From the NCBI RefSeq assembly GCF_005886875.1, contig NZ_PNBY01000029.1, positions 1 through 60,949 of the forward strand: DNA of 60,949 nt. Direction: 5' to 3'. The position numbers and the translations under genes are program-made. This DNA is from Pseudoalteromonas aurantia (lineage in GTDB: Bacteria > Pseudomonadota > Gammaproteobacteria > Enterobacterales > Alteromonadaceae). Shown here one piece after another: positions 36,165 through 45,526 of the stretch. The notes beneath the pieces were generated by a model. It did not search any database, was not told the origin of the DNA, and saw nothing but the letters and a program-made list of their open reading frames with translations. The stretch's first letter is position 1. Every line of letters starts with the position of its first letter.

Positions 36165-39100
36165 GCTTACCTCCTATTACGGCGGCTTGATACATGGCTT
36201 GGTCAATAAGTTTATTTCTGGTCGGTAAGTATAGTGCTATCAGCGCGTTATTTTTTTTGAATGCGATGGCAAGTTCATTTTCAGGCTTAAATCGTATGGC
36301 TTGTATGGTGCAGCGATTGTCAACTTGGCAGTAATGTGTGAGGAGCGGCAAATGCTGCGATATAGCATATTCGCTCGTTGTTTGGCGTAGCTGAGTCAGG
36401 TCATCTTGGTCTAAGCTTATCCAATCATCAGGCCCCAGTGTGGCCAGTGCTAAAGCGGTTAATTGGGCGACCTCAGAAATCGCTAATAACCTTTGTAAGA
36501 GCGCTTGTTCTGAAATGGAAAAATGTTGTTTAAAGTCTGATGCAAGCCATAACGTCGCCAACTCGCTATTGGGCGCAAACAGCTGGTAACCTGTTTGCGG
36601 AGAGGTACCAAGTTCAAGACCTCGAGTAGCGACTTGTCCAGCGACCACTTGATGCTCTACACCTAGTTGCGTTAGAGATTTACGTAAATCTCGAAGTGTA
36701 TGATTTTGTCTTGCATGAGGATGAGTAAATTGGAATGCAATGGCGCTGGGTCTAATGTGAGAAGGCGCACTGTGGCTACGTATTTGCAAGTTCAAAATAC
36801 CTTTGTCAAAATCATGTCTTAACGCACTTTGGTGCACAATATTAAATAAAGATTTTACATTAGCAGGGGTCATGACATTAGAAGTTGGGTTCGCATAAGG
36901 GTGAGCGCCCGCCACAGACAGAACTTTGCCTTGCATATGGGCAAATAATTTAGCAGAAAACTTTAATGTATTACTTTCAAATAAAGGACGAGGTACTTGC
37001 ACATTTAACGACTCAGCTGGATTTAAATTGATAAAGTAAATGCCCTGACCCCGTTCAAAAAATTGCTGCTCTGGGATAGGAGAAAGCATGAGGTAGCGAC
37101 CTTGTTGAGAGTTAATTAAGGTCAGTCTATAGCCTACCATCTTTGCGATATTATTGATTTGGTTTAGTCGGTTCATTATATTGTCGTTAAGCATCCGCGT
37201 GTTTAACCCGTCAGTCAAAATGTAGAGCGGGCGCAATATTTCAAACTCCCACAATGCGGCTTCATTATTTGACAGTAATTGAAAATGGCCACTGCCTTTT
37301 GCGCTGATATGGGGAATATAGCGCTCAATGGCACTTTCTAATGACTCATTAAAGGTGGTGATGGGCGTTTGGTTTATTTGGCCATTAGCTAGCGCAACTT
37401 TTGACATTAAAGACGTATAATTGGTGGTGGTTAAAAATACTTCTAAGAACTGCCCTGCAAACTGTCCGCTCGGCAAACTAAACGCGCTAGCCAAACCAAA
37501 AGCACTATTATTACAACTGAGTAATTCCCGCAACTCTTTTTGGCTAATGGCATTAGGTAGTTGGTTATATGCCCAAAGTTGACATTGATGCACGAAAGGG
37601 CTGTTATTTAATACGCTTTGACTGCGGTTATTAATTTCTCTGACCTGAAGAATTTGTTCGGTATCGAGCGCATTAATAAAGGCTTGGTAATATTTACTTT
37701 GTTGGCTGGAAGAACTAGCACTCAATGATTGAGTTTGTTGTGTGCCAAAAAGCAACGAGTCACTTTCAAAATACGAAAAAAGTAGGCCCGCAGCATCACT
37801 AGCAAGGCGTTCTGAAGAGGGGTGTGGTATGGTTATCAAAAGCTCTGATGCAGGTTTTTTAGCCATAATAAATAAGCCTCTTAGCGAGAGCTTTCGAGCA
37901 TCTTGAATATAAATATATTGCTCATCTTGGCGAAGTAAAAAGTCAAGTTTCATAAGCATCGCTCGTACTTCTTTAAATACCTGAGGGCTTTGCCTATCTC
38001 TATTTAATAACCGTATTGCAGATTGAAACTGCTGTAACTGTTGACCTTGTTGATATTGACTAATTTCGATTTGATTTTTTTGGTCGGTATATAAATAGCT
38101 TTTGTATTCACTGATCATATGAGTAAGGCCACTCACCTCATTTTGTGCTTGCAGCTCCTTTAGGTGAGCAGAACCAAATAAAGAGGGAACAAACATAATG
38201 ACGAAGCCCATGGCTATCGCGATAAACCCGCCAACAACGGAAGTTTGAAATGTGGCGCGAATAACTAATCCTAACGCACTTTTTTGATATATTTTTAAAG
38301 CCAATAAAGTGGACAGCATGTAGCCAAATGCAAATGTATCAGTCACTTTTAAACTGGGGTAATATTGGATCACGACATAATTGAGAATAAGCTTATATAC
38401 AAAGCCAATGTTAAAGAAAAAAAGTAATAAACGAGCGCCCTCAAAATTGGCATGACGCAAACGGGTAAAGTGTAATAGCGCACTGCCCATAATTAAAATA
38501 ACGGCGGTTTCAGCAAATGAGGTAATGAGTTTGCTCGGTTGCATTAATTGCAGGGCCAATAAAGCGGGCAGCATGATGCCATTAAATTCCCAGCCATATT
38601 TTATATTGGCGCGTGATGCGATAAACGCGGTAATGACTAAAATGATGTAGGCTTTGGGGGCGGCGATGATAGATGCTGCAACAGCTTCGTACATGATGGC
38701 TAAATTGGCGATACTGAAGTTGCTATACGGCATAAGTACAAAACGGACGATTAGGTAGGTGAGTAACAGCTGAATAAGCGTTACTTTTGTACCATAACGA
38801 AAGCCCCCATTCCACATGACATTGGCGGTAAGCGCAATGATCACAAGCCCTAAACTATAAAGCTGTGACGCATAATCAAAAGTAATATCCCATTGCGAAA
38901 ACACACCGGCAATGGTCGGCCAAAATAAGGTATCCATTGTGACTCGCACTAAGATACTTATCAAAATGATGGCAAAAAAGCGATCGCGGCCAAACATTTC
39001 AGCAAAACCAAAGTGTTCCATGAGTGTTTTAGCAGAGAGTTTCATCACTACATAGACAATGACGGCTTCGATAAGAATAACAATGGCTGATGTAGGGCTA

Positions 39101-39264
39101 ACGATAAAAAGAGGAACCAAGTACCCAGGGACGACTAAGCCTGTCAGCGGAAAACCAAAGCGCAGGTTTAAAAAGCAAACCACCCCAATACCAACCCACA
39201 CTGTGGTAATTACTGATTGTCCTAGGCCGCCTCCACTTGGGAATATATTTAATATCCACTCCAT
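36151..39264 (-). CDS. PgsC/CapC-like membrane protein, duplicated unit plus large soluble domain
   Basis: 1037 residues. The first 360 hold about ten membrane segments in two PgsC-like units. Unit one has FGFPLTGLVVPGYL (about 36-49), GRDRFFAIILI and LGLVIIALTANVMWNGG, matching the GLVVPGYLA and GVIVPGLIANT blocks of PgsC in the same order. Unit two has YGWEFNGIMLPALLALQLMQP (about 220-240) and a similar second half. PgsC is usually about 150 residues, once per protein. A soluble region of about 650 residues follows, unrecognised. The start shares bases with the stop of the sensor gene (TAATG). Role: membrane partner of the CapB-like ligase, probably the inner-membrane conduit. Confidence 0.8.
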   Translation of the reverse strand: MEWILNIFPSGGGLGQSVITTVWVGIGVVCFLNLRFGFPLTGLVVPGYLVPLFIVSPTSAIVILIEAVIVYVVMKLSAKTLMEHFGFAEMFGRDRFFAIILISILVRVTMDTLFWPTIAGVFSQWDITFDYASQLYSLGLVIIALTANVMWNGGFRYGTKVTLIQLLLTYLIVRFVLMPYSNFSIANLAIMYEAVAASIIAAPKAYIILVITAFIASRANIKYGWEFNGIMLPALLALQLMQPSKLITSFAETAVILIMGSALLHFTRLRHANFEGARLLLFFFNIGFVYKLILNYVVIQYYPSLKVTDTFAFGYMLSTLLALKIYQKSALGLVIRATFQTSVVGGFIAIAMGFVIMFVPSLFGSAHLKELQAQNEVSGLTHMISEYKSYLYTDQKNQIEISQYQQGQQLQQFQSAIRLLNRDRQSPQVFKEVRAMLMKLDFLLRQDEQYIYIQDARKLSLRGLFIMAKKPASELLITIPHPSSERLASDAAGLLFSYFESDSLLFGTQQTQSLSASSSSQQSKYYQAFINALDTEQILQVREINNRSQSVLNNSPFVHQCQLWAYNQLPNAISQKELRELLSCNNSAFGLASAFSLPSGQFAGQFLEVFLTTTNYTSLMSKVALANGQINQTPITTFNESLESAIERYIPHISAKGSGHFQLLSNNEAALWEFEILRPLYILTDGLNTRMLNDNIMNRLNQINNIAKMVGYRLTLINSQQGRYLMLSPIPEQQFFERGQGIYFINLNPAESLNVQVPRPLFESNTLKFSAKLFAHMQGKVLSVAGAHPYANPTSNVMTPANVKSLFNIVHQSALRHDFDKGILNLQIRSHSAPSHIRPSAIAFQFTHPHARQNHTLRDLRKSLTQLGVEHQVVAGQVATRGLELGTSPQTGYQLFAPNSELATLWLASDFKQHFSISEQALLQRLLAISEVAQLTALALATLGPDDWISLDQDDLTQLRQTTSEYAISQHLPLLTHYCQVDNRCTIQAIRFKPENELAIAFKKNNALIALYLPTRNKLIDQAMYQAAVIGGKHVLH

Positions 39265-41243
39265 TAATCAGATATCCACTCAGACTGTTTTTGTATTTTT
39301 TGTTGTTGGGTCAAGGTAGATAGTTGTGAAAGTAATAGGCTTGGGTCGTCTAAATGTGCCACCAAGTCAGAAATATTAATAAATTCGAATAAAATACCGC
39401 CTACTTCAAAGGGGTCGCCAGCACTGTTTTTTATTTCTGATACACTTAGAGTGCGCACTGCGAGAATATAGACTTGCTCACCAAATACGACGGGCTGGTA
39501 GAGTTCTCCTTTGTGCAGCGTGAGGTAGCGCAGTTTACCTTTGGCTATATCATGCTCCAGTTGACCGACTTTCGATAGTAAGTCTAATGCTGTCATATCA
39601 AAAATGGCCAAACCTTGTTGGCGAGCCAAGTTCTCTAGCGCTTGATTGGTTTGGATCACTTGGCCAAATAAATTAAACAAGATGGTGGCTGAACCAACTT
39701 GGTTGAATACGTGTTCAAGTGTTGATAGCTTTTGTTCCATTTCATTAATAGAGAGCTTTATTTTTTGACTCAAAGGTTTTTCTAAGTTTAATGTAAGCGT
39801 GCGTGTCAGCACGTTTTTGCTGGCACTATCTTCTGCACTAAAAATACGATAATGAAATAACAGCTCACCAATTTGGTTGGCGAAGCGGTTAACGTTTTTT
39901 AAAAAAGCAGCTTCATTAAAATGCGCACTTGCGCAGACAGTCATCGCCCAAAAGCCTCGAATATCACCCGCATACATTAACGGAACAATATACTGGGTTT
40001 CTTCTTCGGTTATATTGTCGAAGAAGGGGCGTGTAATGCTTACCGCACCAAATTGTTTTATGGCATCTGAATAAGGTGCACGTTCATAGTCTCGACGCAT
40101 TTCATGGATATTAGACAGTTGGCAATTGATTGCACGAATTTCATATAACCTATGGTCGCCCTCTTTACGGGCTAGGAAAATACTGCGGTCTAAATCGAGT
40201 TGCTGTTTAACTAGTTCAATGATGGCATCCCATGGGTTGCTTTGTTCAACGAATGATTTAGGTAAATAGCGGCCAAGCATACGTTGATGTATGTTGTTAA
40301 TAATTCTTTGTAGCTCGTCTTCTTCAACCCACTTTTTAGCAAAAAACATCCATGCCAACGTGACTATGGTATAGGTTATTAGCTGCCCTACAGGGATCAA
40401 TATATATAAATAGCATAACGCGAAGTAGGCACTCACTAGCCAAATAATGTTGAGGCCACTGGCAATGGCTAAATCAGTGTTGATACTAAATTTTTGATAC
40501 AGCACCACAAGTATTAAAATGACAGCCAATTGCACGGACAGTGATGGCCAACCATCAAAGATGGTCACTAAGATATTTTGCTCCAGGCTATGAGCCACAT
40601 AGGCATGTAAATAAGCAGGATTTTGAAAACGACTGAGTTTTGGGGCTTTTAACGCCATCCCATAGCCATGCGAATGCTGGGTTAAGAAGACAATTTTATC
40701 TTCTATTTGAGCGTGTAATATGTCGCCAGAAAGTAACCGGCTGCTTTCAAACTTTGGTAACGCATGGGGCTGCAATGAAAAATTGACTAAGGCTTTATTT
40801 GGTAACTGCTTAGACGGAAATATTATACGCCAAATATTATCACAGTCATTTACACTGAGGTTATCAAAGACAATATTATAACCGACCCAACTGCTAACGG
40901 GGGATAAGCATTGCTTCGTTTGCTTGTGCGGATATAAGACAGTATCGGTCTCATCACCGTTATTGTTTAAAATAGTATTAGAGAATACAATAATCGCCTT
41001 TGGAGAGTGGCTGTGAATAGTTTCTATTAACGCGTTGTGCTCGCCTTGTAAATTGGCACTTTCAATGACGACAATATTGGTGTTTTGCTCTGATTGTACG
41101 GCATTCAACAAGTGGTAGATTGGCGCATTCAATTTTTCTAAAACACCACTTAACTCCAGCGCGAGTAAACAAGCAACTAAACTGAGCATTAGCCAAAATG
41201 TTTTTTGGCGCCGGATGATAAAATATTGTTGTTTTATCGACAT
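39264..41243 (-). CDS. CHASE2-like membrane sensor with GAF/PAS-type domains, no output enzyme
   Basis: 659 residues. An N-terminal membrane segment, a periplasmic domain (about 45-225) of the CHASE2 kind (NIVVIESANLQG..., KAIIVFSNTIL, HSHGYGMALKAP) and three closing membrane helices (about 235-310) fit CHASE2 topology. Inside the cell follow a GAF-like domain (about 345-480; YIVPLMYAGDIRGFWAMTV), a helical linker and a PAS-like domain (about 510-640; SATILFNLFGQVIQTN). No histidine kinase, GGDEF, EAL or cyclase domain follows, so it probably signals by protein contact. It lies between the CapA-like and PgsC-like genes, suggesting that it senses conditions and gates polymer synthesis. Confidence 0.7.
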   Translation of the reverse strand: MSIKQQYFIIRRQKTFWLMLSLVACLLALELSGVLEKLNAPIYHLLNAVQSEQNTNIVVIESANLQGEHNALIETIHSHSPKAIIVFSNTILNNNGDETDTVLYPHKQTKQCLSPVSSWVGYNIVFDNLSVNDCDNIWRIIFPSKQLPNKALVNFSLQPHALPKFESSRLLSGDILHAQIEDKIVFLTQHSHGYGMALKAPKLSRFQNPAYLHAYVAHSLEQNILVTIFDGWPSLSVQLAVILILVVLYQKFSINTDLAIASGLNIIWLVSAYFALCYLYILIPVGQLITYTIVTLAWMFFAKKWVEEDELQRIINNIHQRMLGRYLPKSFVEQSNPWDAIIELVKQQLDLDRSIFLARKEGDHRLYEIRAINCQLSNIHEMRRDYERAPYSDAIKQFGAVSITRPFFDNITEEETQYIVPLMYAGDIRGFWAMTVCASAHFNEAAFLKNVNRFANQIGELLFHYRIFSAEDSASKNVLTRTLTLNLEKPLSQKIKLSINEMEQKLSTLEHVFNQVGSATILFNLFGQVIQTNQALENLARQQGLAIFDMTALDLLSKVGQLEHDIAKGKLRYLTLHKGELYQPVVFGEQVYILAVRTLSVSEIKNSAGDPFEVGGILFEFINISDLVAHLDDPSLLLSQLSTLTQQQKIQKQSEWISD

Positions 41244-41264
41244 ACTAGTTCTTGCTCTTAATGC

Positions 41265-43490
41265 TTAAAATCTGCGAAAAGATAGTGTGAGGGTTATTGG
41301 TTCATCCGTGTTTACACGCAAGAAGTCTAAACCATGCATTTTACTACTAGACCACTGCAATTGTGATAGAGTTATGGGCCTTTGCCATGAAATAAGTGCG
41401 AGTTCATCTAAATTAAGCGTGGCTTCACCTTCATTTGGTGGCGCATGGGTAAATGTTAAGTTCACGCCTCTTGCGGGTAAGTTTTCAGGGCCTAATACTT
41501 GACTATCGTCAGGCAATTCAAAATGATGTGTAAAAGGTGTCCAGTCGAAGCTAGCGGCGTCAAATAGAGGAATACGACTTGATGAAAATTCAAAGCCATC
41601 TTCTGCGGTCGTGATGGCAATTTCGGCATTCACAATGCCCGCATTATCGCCTTTGGCATAGCCAAAGAGTGTTAACTCATGATAAGCGTCAGTGACACTT
41701 TCAGCAGGCGTGACTGGCATGGTTCGTATCGTTTGCCTAAACGGTAACTTCAATGGCGTATTGTCAAATTGCGTTCTAGTAAGGCACATACCTTGTTGGT
41801 GGCGGTACGCACCAGTAATACAGGGTATAGCATCATCATCGTCATGGTTCCAACGAAGTACTTCTCCGAAGTCGCCATCGTTATCCCAATCTTCAAAGTC
41901 ACCAAAAACCATGATATCCCTGCCAAGTGTTAATTGTGCTGTGGTTGTTGTACTACTCGTTACCTGTGTCAGAAAGGCGTCGCTAGGGGCGTAATTACGT
42001 AAGTCAATAACCTGACTACCAGCTTGGATAGTGACGGTTTTTGTTAGGACTACAGGGGCAACTTGAGCGCCTTGAAAGGTAACGTGGGCATATCCTGACT
42101 TGGGTATGACCGTGACGTTATCATCAGAAAATTCCGCCAATCGCCTTGATAAGTAGTGACTTAAAAAACCGCTTACTAAACGAGGTTGATAATCTTCAAT
42201 ATAAATAGGGTAAGCTTTCGCGTATTGGATTTTATTTGTGGCATTACCATCGATATTGACAGAGACAGCGACGCCTAACAAAGTTTCTAATCGATTTTGA
42301 TCAAATATTAAATTACCTAACCCTAAAACAGCGGGTGTTGAGCCATATACTCCAAAGCCCTGTGCAACATGCGGGTGATGTGCAATTGCTAGATCTGCTG
42401 CACGACGAGAGGCAAATTCAAACCGGTTTGTGATATATCGGGTGGGCGAAAATGAGTATTCATCACCGCCATGCATTTGTACTATTGAAAAATCATGGTT
42501 TGCAGCGGCTTCGGTCAGAGCATCGTTTAATTGTTCATCATTGGTTAAATCAGCTGCTCCGCCTTTATCTATTTCTGCAATATAGTTAATTGGATTGGCA
42601 TTACCTGTAATAGAGGTTGCTGAAACCAAGCCCAAACTGATGCCATTTACTTGGGTACTTAATGGTTGGTACGCTTGTGTTGCATTGTTACCCGCGCCAC
42701 TATGAAGAAACCCGGCTTCGTTCACGTATTTTAATGTATCGGTTAATCCGGGCGCCAAATAGTCATAAACATGATTATTACCAAGCGCGACATAGTCTAC
42801 ACCAATATTTTTTAAGCTTTCTAGTGTGGCGGGAAGTGAAAAAAATGAAAACTCTTTAGTCGGGTGAACGCTGGTTGGGTTAGACAGTACTGGCGACTCC
42901 AAATTAACTGAACTAAAGTCAGCGATACGAAACAGTGGCTTTATATATTGCGCAATGGCGGTCGAACTGCTTGCTGCCGATGCTTCATTAATAAGCGCGT
43001 CACTGACATTGGGCACATTGTTAGTCATGGTGGTTAAGTTTGGGTCCATAAACCGACGGCCAAACATAGTATCGCCACCAAACATGAGGGTTGCTTGTTG
43101 AGAAGATTGGCGAGTAAGCGCTACAGTATGCTCTTGTACGCTTTCAATAATCCGGGTAATCTCAATAGAGGAGGTATAACCAATGCTTTCAACTACAACC
43201 GTGTAATTGCTTAACTTGAGCTTAGAGAAGAACGCTTGGCCATTCTCATTGGTTGTTGCTTTGTTTCCCGACACATCAACTGTTGTATTAGCAATGGGGT
43301 TATTGGCTGAGTCGACAATACGAATTGTAAGGTTAGCTGTTTTTTGTATCTGTTGATCTTGTTGTTGCTGTTCTTGCTGCTGCTGCTCTGTTGGTGGTGT
43401 TTCGTAGGCGTCTTCGACTGAACAAGCCGCAAGACCAGTTAAGCAAAGCACCAAAATAACATTTAATAACCATACTTTTATTTTATGCAT
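41265..43490 (-). CDS. CapA/PgsA-like lipoprotein (poly-gamma-glutamate synthesis accessory)
   Basis: 741 residues. Lipoprotein signal with lipobox LAAC (Cys 23); the next residue is Ser, so outer-membrane sorting is possible. A Gln-rich spacer follows, then a carboxypeptidase-regulatory-like beta domain (about 50-130) and the CapA metallophosphatase-like domain (about 132-480) with GGDTMFGRR, VNLESP, LGNNHVYDYL, MHGGDEYSF and HHPHVAQGFGVY. A C-terminal beta region (about 500-741) with an FGDFEDWDNDGDFGE metal-binding-like loop is extra compared with Bacillus PgsA. GAGG lies four bases before the ATG. First gene of the operon; CapA/PgsA proteins are needed for polymer output in Bacillus. Confidence 0.87.
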   Translation of the reverse strand: MHKIKVWLLNVILVLCLTGLAACSVEDAYETPPTEQQQQEQQQQDQQIQKTANLTIRIVDSANNPIANTTVDVSGNKATTNENGQAFFSKLKLSNYTVVVESIGYTSSIEITRIIESVQEHTVALTRQSSQQATLMFGGDTMFGRRFMDPNLTTMTNNVPNVSDALINEASAASSSTAIAQYIKPLFRIADFSSVNLESPVLSNPTSVHPTKEFSFFSLPATLESLKNIGVDYVALGNNHVYDYLAPGLTDTLKYVNEAGFLHSGAGNNATQAYQPLSTQVNGISLGLVSATSITGNANPINYIAEIDKGGAADLTNDEQLNDALTEAAANHDFSIVQMHGGDEYSFSPTRYITNRFEFASRRAADLAIAHHPHVAQGFGVYGSTPAVLGLGNLIFDQNRLETLLGVAVSVNIDGNATNKIQYAKAYPIYIEDYQPRLVSGFLSHYLSRRLAEFSDDNVTVIPKSGYAHVTFQGAQVAPVVLTKTVTIQAGSQVIDLRNYAPSDAFLTQVTSSTTTTAQLTLGRDIMVFGDFEDWDNDGDFGEVLRWNHDDDDAIPCITGAYRHQQGMCLTRTQFDNTPLKLPFRQTIRTMPVTPAESVTDAYHELTLFGYAKGDNAGIVNAEIAITTAEDGFEFSSSRIPLFDAASFDWTPFTHHFELPDDSQVLGPENLPARGVNLTFTHAPPNEGEATLNLDELALISWQRPITLSQLQWSSSKMHGLDFLRVNTDEPITLTLSFRRF

Positions 43491-43569
43491 GCAACCTCGG
43501 ACCTAAAAATAAAACATTATTAATACATAAACCCATCCTTTTGTATTGTAATTTAATTATTGCTATAAC

Positions 43570-43607
43570 AACAGGGGCATCGAACAAATATTCTTTATGC
43601 ACCTGTT
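43570..43607. promoter_or_regulatory. Inverted repeat upstream of the capsule-like operon
   Basis: AACAGGGGCAT and ATGCACCTGTT form 11-base arms with one mismatch and a 16-base spacer, centred about 98 bases upstream of the CapA-like start and 183 upstream of the regulator gene. A plausible operator for an unidentified factor. Confidence 0.35.
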
Positions 43608-43684
43608 AGGCAATAGGGTTACGAGTAAAATTCGGTATAACAATAACCAACGACGTCAACAACCGTTATCAGTATAGACTGGGT

Positions 43685-43702
43685 TGTGCAAAATAGTTTA
43701 CA
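43685..43702. promoter_or_regulatory. Possible TYR box before the tyrR-like gene
   Basis: TGTGCAAAATAGTTTACA fits TGTAAA-N6-TTTACA with a perfect right half and four of six bases in the left half. It lies 70 bases upstream of the TyrR-type gene, about where autoregulation would act, ahead of a TATGAT box at 43732-43737. Confidence 0.4.
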
Positions 43703-43771
43703 TTTTTCTAGTCCAGTGGCTATTCTTAGAGTATGATCGCGCTAAATTGATAACCCCCTTTTGAGGAACGA

Positions 43772-45328
43772 ATGCGTCTTGAAATTCATTGTGCAGACCG
43801 GATAGGTATCGCTCAGGAAATACTCAATATATTAGTCAATTATCATGTTGACTTGAAAGGTATTGAAGTGGACTCTGTTAATTGCAGAATGTACGTTAGC
43901 TTTCCACCGATTGAGTTTGAACAGTTTCAAAAAATCATGCCTGAAATTCGCTTGATTGATGGAGTCGAAGATGTCCGAACCACGGCTTTTCTACCTTCAG
44001 AGCGTGAACATAATGAGCTGAATACATTATTGAGTGCACTGCCTGATGGCGTAATTTCAATTGATGCCAAAGGGTGGGTAAGGCATTGCAATGATGCAGC
44101 AAGTAAAGATCTTAATTTACCAGATATGGAGATTATTGGTGAAAACATCAATAACTTACTCAAAGGGTTTAACTTTACGCGCTGGTTGGAAGGCAAGGAA
44201 GTGCTCGGTCAAACCACGCGTGTAGAAGTCGGTGGTGAAGACTTTATTGCCGACATATTGCCTATCGCAGTGCCTCAAGGGCCTGAAGGTGATGTGCTTG
44301 CGGGGGCAGTGATCAATATAAAGTCACAAAGCCGTTTAGGACAGCAAGTGAGTGCATTTAGGCGTTATGGGCAAGAAAGCTTTGCGACAATTCATAATCA
44401 CAGCACAGCCATGCGCCGTGTGGTACGCGAAGCGAGAAAAATGGCACAGCTTGAAGCCCCAATTTTGATTACGGGTGAAACTGGTACAGGTAAGGAACTA
44501 CTCGCCAGAGCATGTCACTATGCTTCAAATCGCTCACTTAAACCGTTTATAGCGCTATCTTGTGCGTCGTTACCTGATGACGTTGCTGAGTCGGAATTAT
44601 TTGGTTACGCAGGGTACGAAGATAACGCGGCACCAAAACGTGGTGTGTTAGAACAAGCCGATGGCGGAACCGTATTCCTAGATGAAGTGGGTGAAATGTC
44701 GCGCCAGTTACAAACCAAGTTACTGCGCTTTTTACAAGATGGCACCTTTAGAAAGGTGGGCGACGAAAATGAAGTGAAAGTCAATGTGCGCATTGTCGCT
44801 GCCACGCAAAAAGACTTACCCGCGATGGTACAAGAAGGGAGCTTTCGAGAAGATTTATATTATCGGATCAATGTACTGACTTTAGAAATTGCGCCTTTAC
44901 GTGATAGAAAAGCCGATGTTGGACCGTTAGCAGAACACTTTATCCAAAAATATGCGCAACAAAATGGGCAAGTCGCGCCTTCTTTAGATGGAGATTGCTT
45001 AGAGTTTTTAGAGCAATATCCGTGGCCAGGTAATATCCGACAGTTAGAAAACTCAATTTATCGTGCGGTATCACTGTTAGATGATAAACAGCTGCGTGTT
45101 GAGCATATGCAATTACCTACATTTACCCATGACTTAGGTTATTTAGAGTCTGATTTTGAAGGGTCTTTAGAGCAAGCTGTTAAACGTTTTGAAGCGACGC
45201 TGTTACGCAAATTGTATCCGGCCTACCCGAGTTCACGTCAACTGGCGAAGCGTTTGGGTTTAAGCCATACCGCTGTTGCGAACAAGCTGCGAGAATATGG
45301 CATTAACAGAAAGACCGTGAAAGTGTAA
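43772..45328 (+). CDS. tyrR: TyrR-family transcriptional regulator
   Basis: 518 residues in the TyrR order: ACT domain (about 1-72, MRLEIHCADRIGIAQEIL), PAS domain (about 78-190), AAA+ domain (about 205-430) with Walker A GETGTGKE near residue 234 and Walker B GTVFLDEVGEM, and a C-terminal Fis-type helix-turn-helix (SSRQLAKRLGLSHTAVANKLREYGI). The sigma54-contact motif GAFTGA is missing (FGYAGYE follows the Walker A region), as in true TyrR, so it should act with sigma70 on aromatic amino acid genes. GAGGA lies five bases before the ATG. It is divergent from the capsule-like operon; the tyrosine breakdown genes at 19-21 kb are likely targets. Confidence 0.92.
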   Translation: MRLEIHCADRIGIAQEILNILVNYHVDLKGIEVDSVNCRMYVSFPPIEFEQFQKIMPEIRLIDGVEDVRTTAFLPSEREHNELNTLLSALPDGVISIDAKGWVRHCNDAASKDLNLPDMEIIGENINNLLKGFNFTRWLEGKEVLGQTTRVEVGGEDFIADILPIAVPQGPEGDVLAGAVINIKSQSRLGQQVSAFRRYGQESFATIHNHSTAMRRVVREARKMAQLEAPILITGETGTGKELLARACHYASNRSLKPFIALSCASLPDDVAESELFGYAGYEDNAAPKRGVLEQADGGTVFLDEVGEMSRQLQTKLLRFLQDGTFRKVGDENEVKVNVRIVAATQKDLPAMVQEGSFREDLYYRINVLTLEIAPLRDRKADVGPLAEHFIQKYAQQNGQVAPSLDGDCLEFLEQYPWPGNIRQLENSIYRAVSLLDDKQLRVEHMQLPTFTHDLGYLESDFEGSLEQAVKRFEATLLRKLYPAYPSSRQLAKRLGLSHTAVANKLREYGINRKTVKV

Positions 45329-45335
45329 TAAGCTG

Positions 45336-45365
45336 AATAAATTGAACAAAAGTGTTCAATTTATT
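45336..45365. terminator. Hairpin after the tyrR-like gene
   Basis: A perfect 13-base stem (AATAAATTGAACA and its complement) with a four-base loop lies eight bases after the stop codon. It is AT-rich, so a weak terminator or mRNA end-protecting hairpin. Confidence 0.6.
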
Positions 45366-45526
45366 AAAAAAGTAACCTTGCTAGCATGCTAAAAATATGA
45401 GTGTGCTAAAGGCTGGTAAGCAGGACTAAAAGTCATGTGTGCAGGATACCTACATAAGACATTTATACCTGTTTACTAAGCCAGTGCTCTGTTGCGCCAA
45501 CAGTTCAGAATTTAATGCAATTGGCA

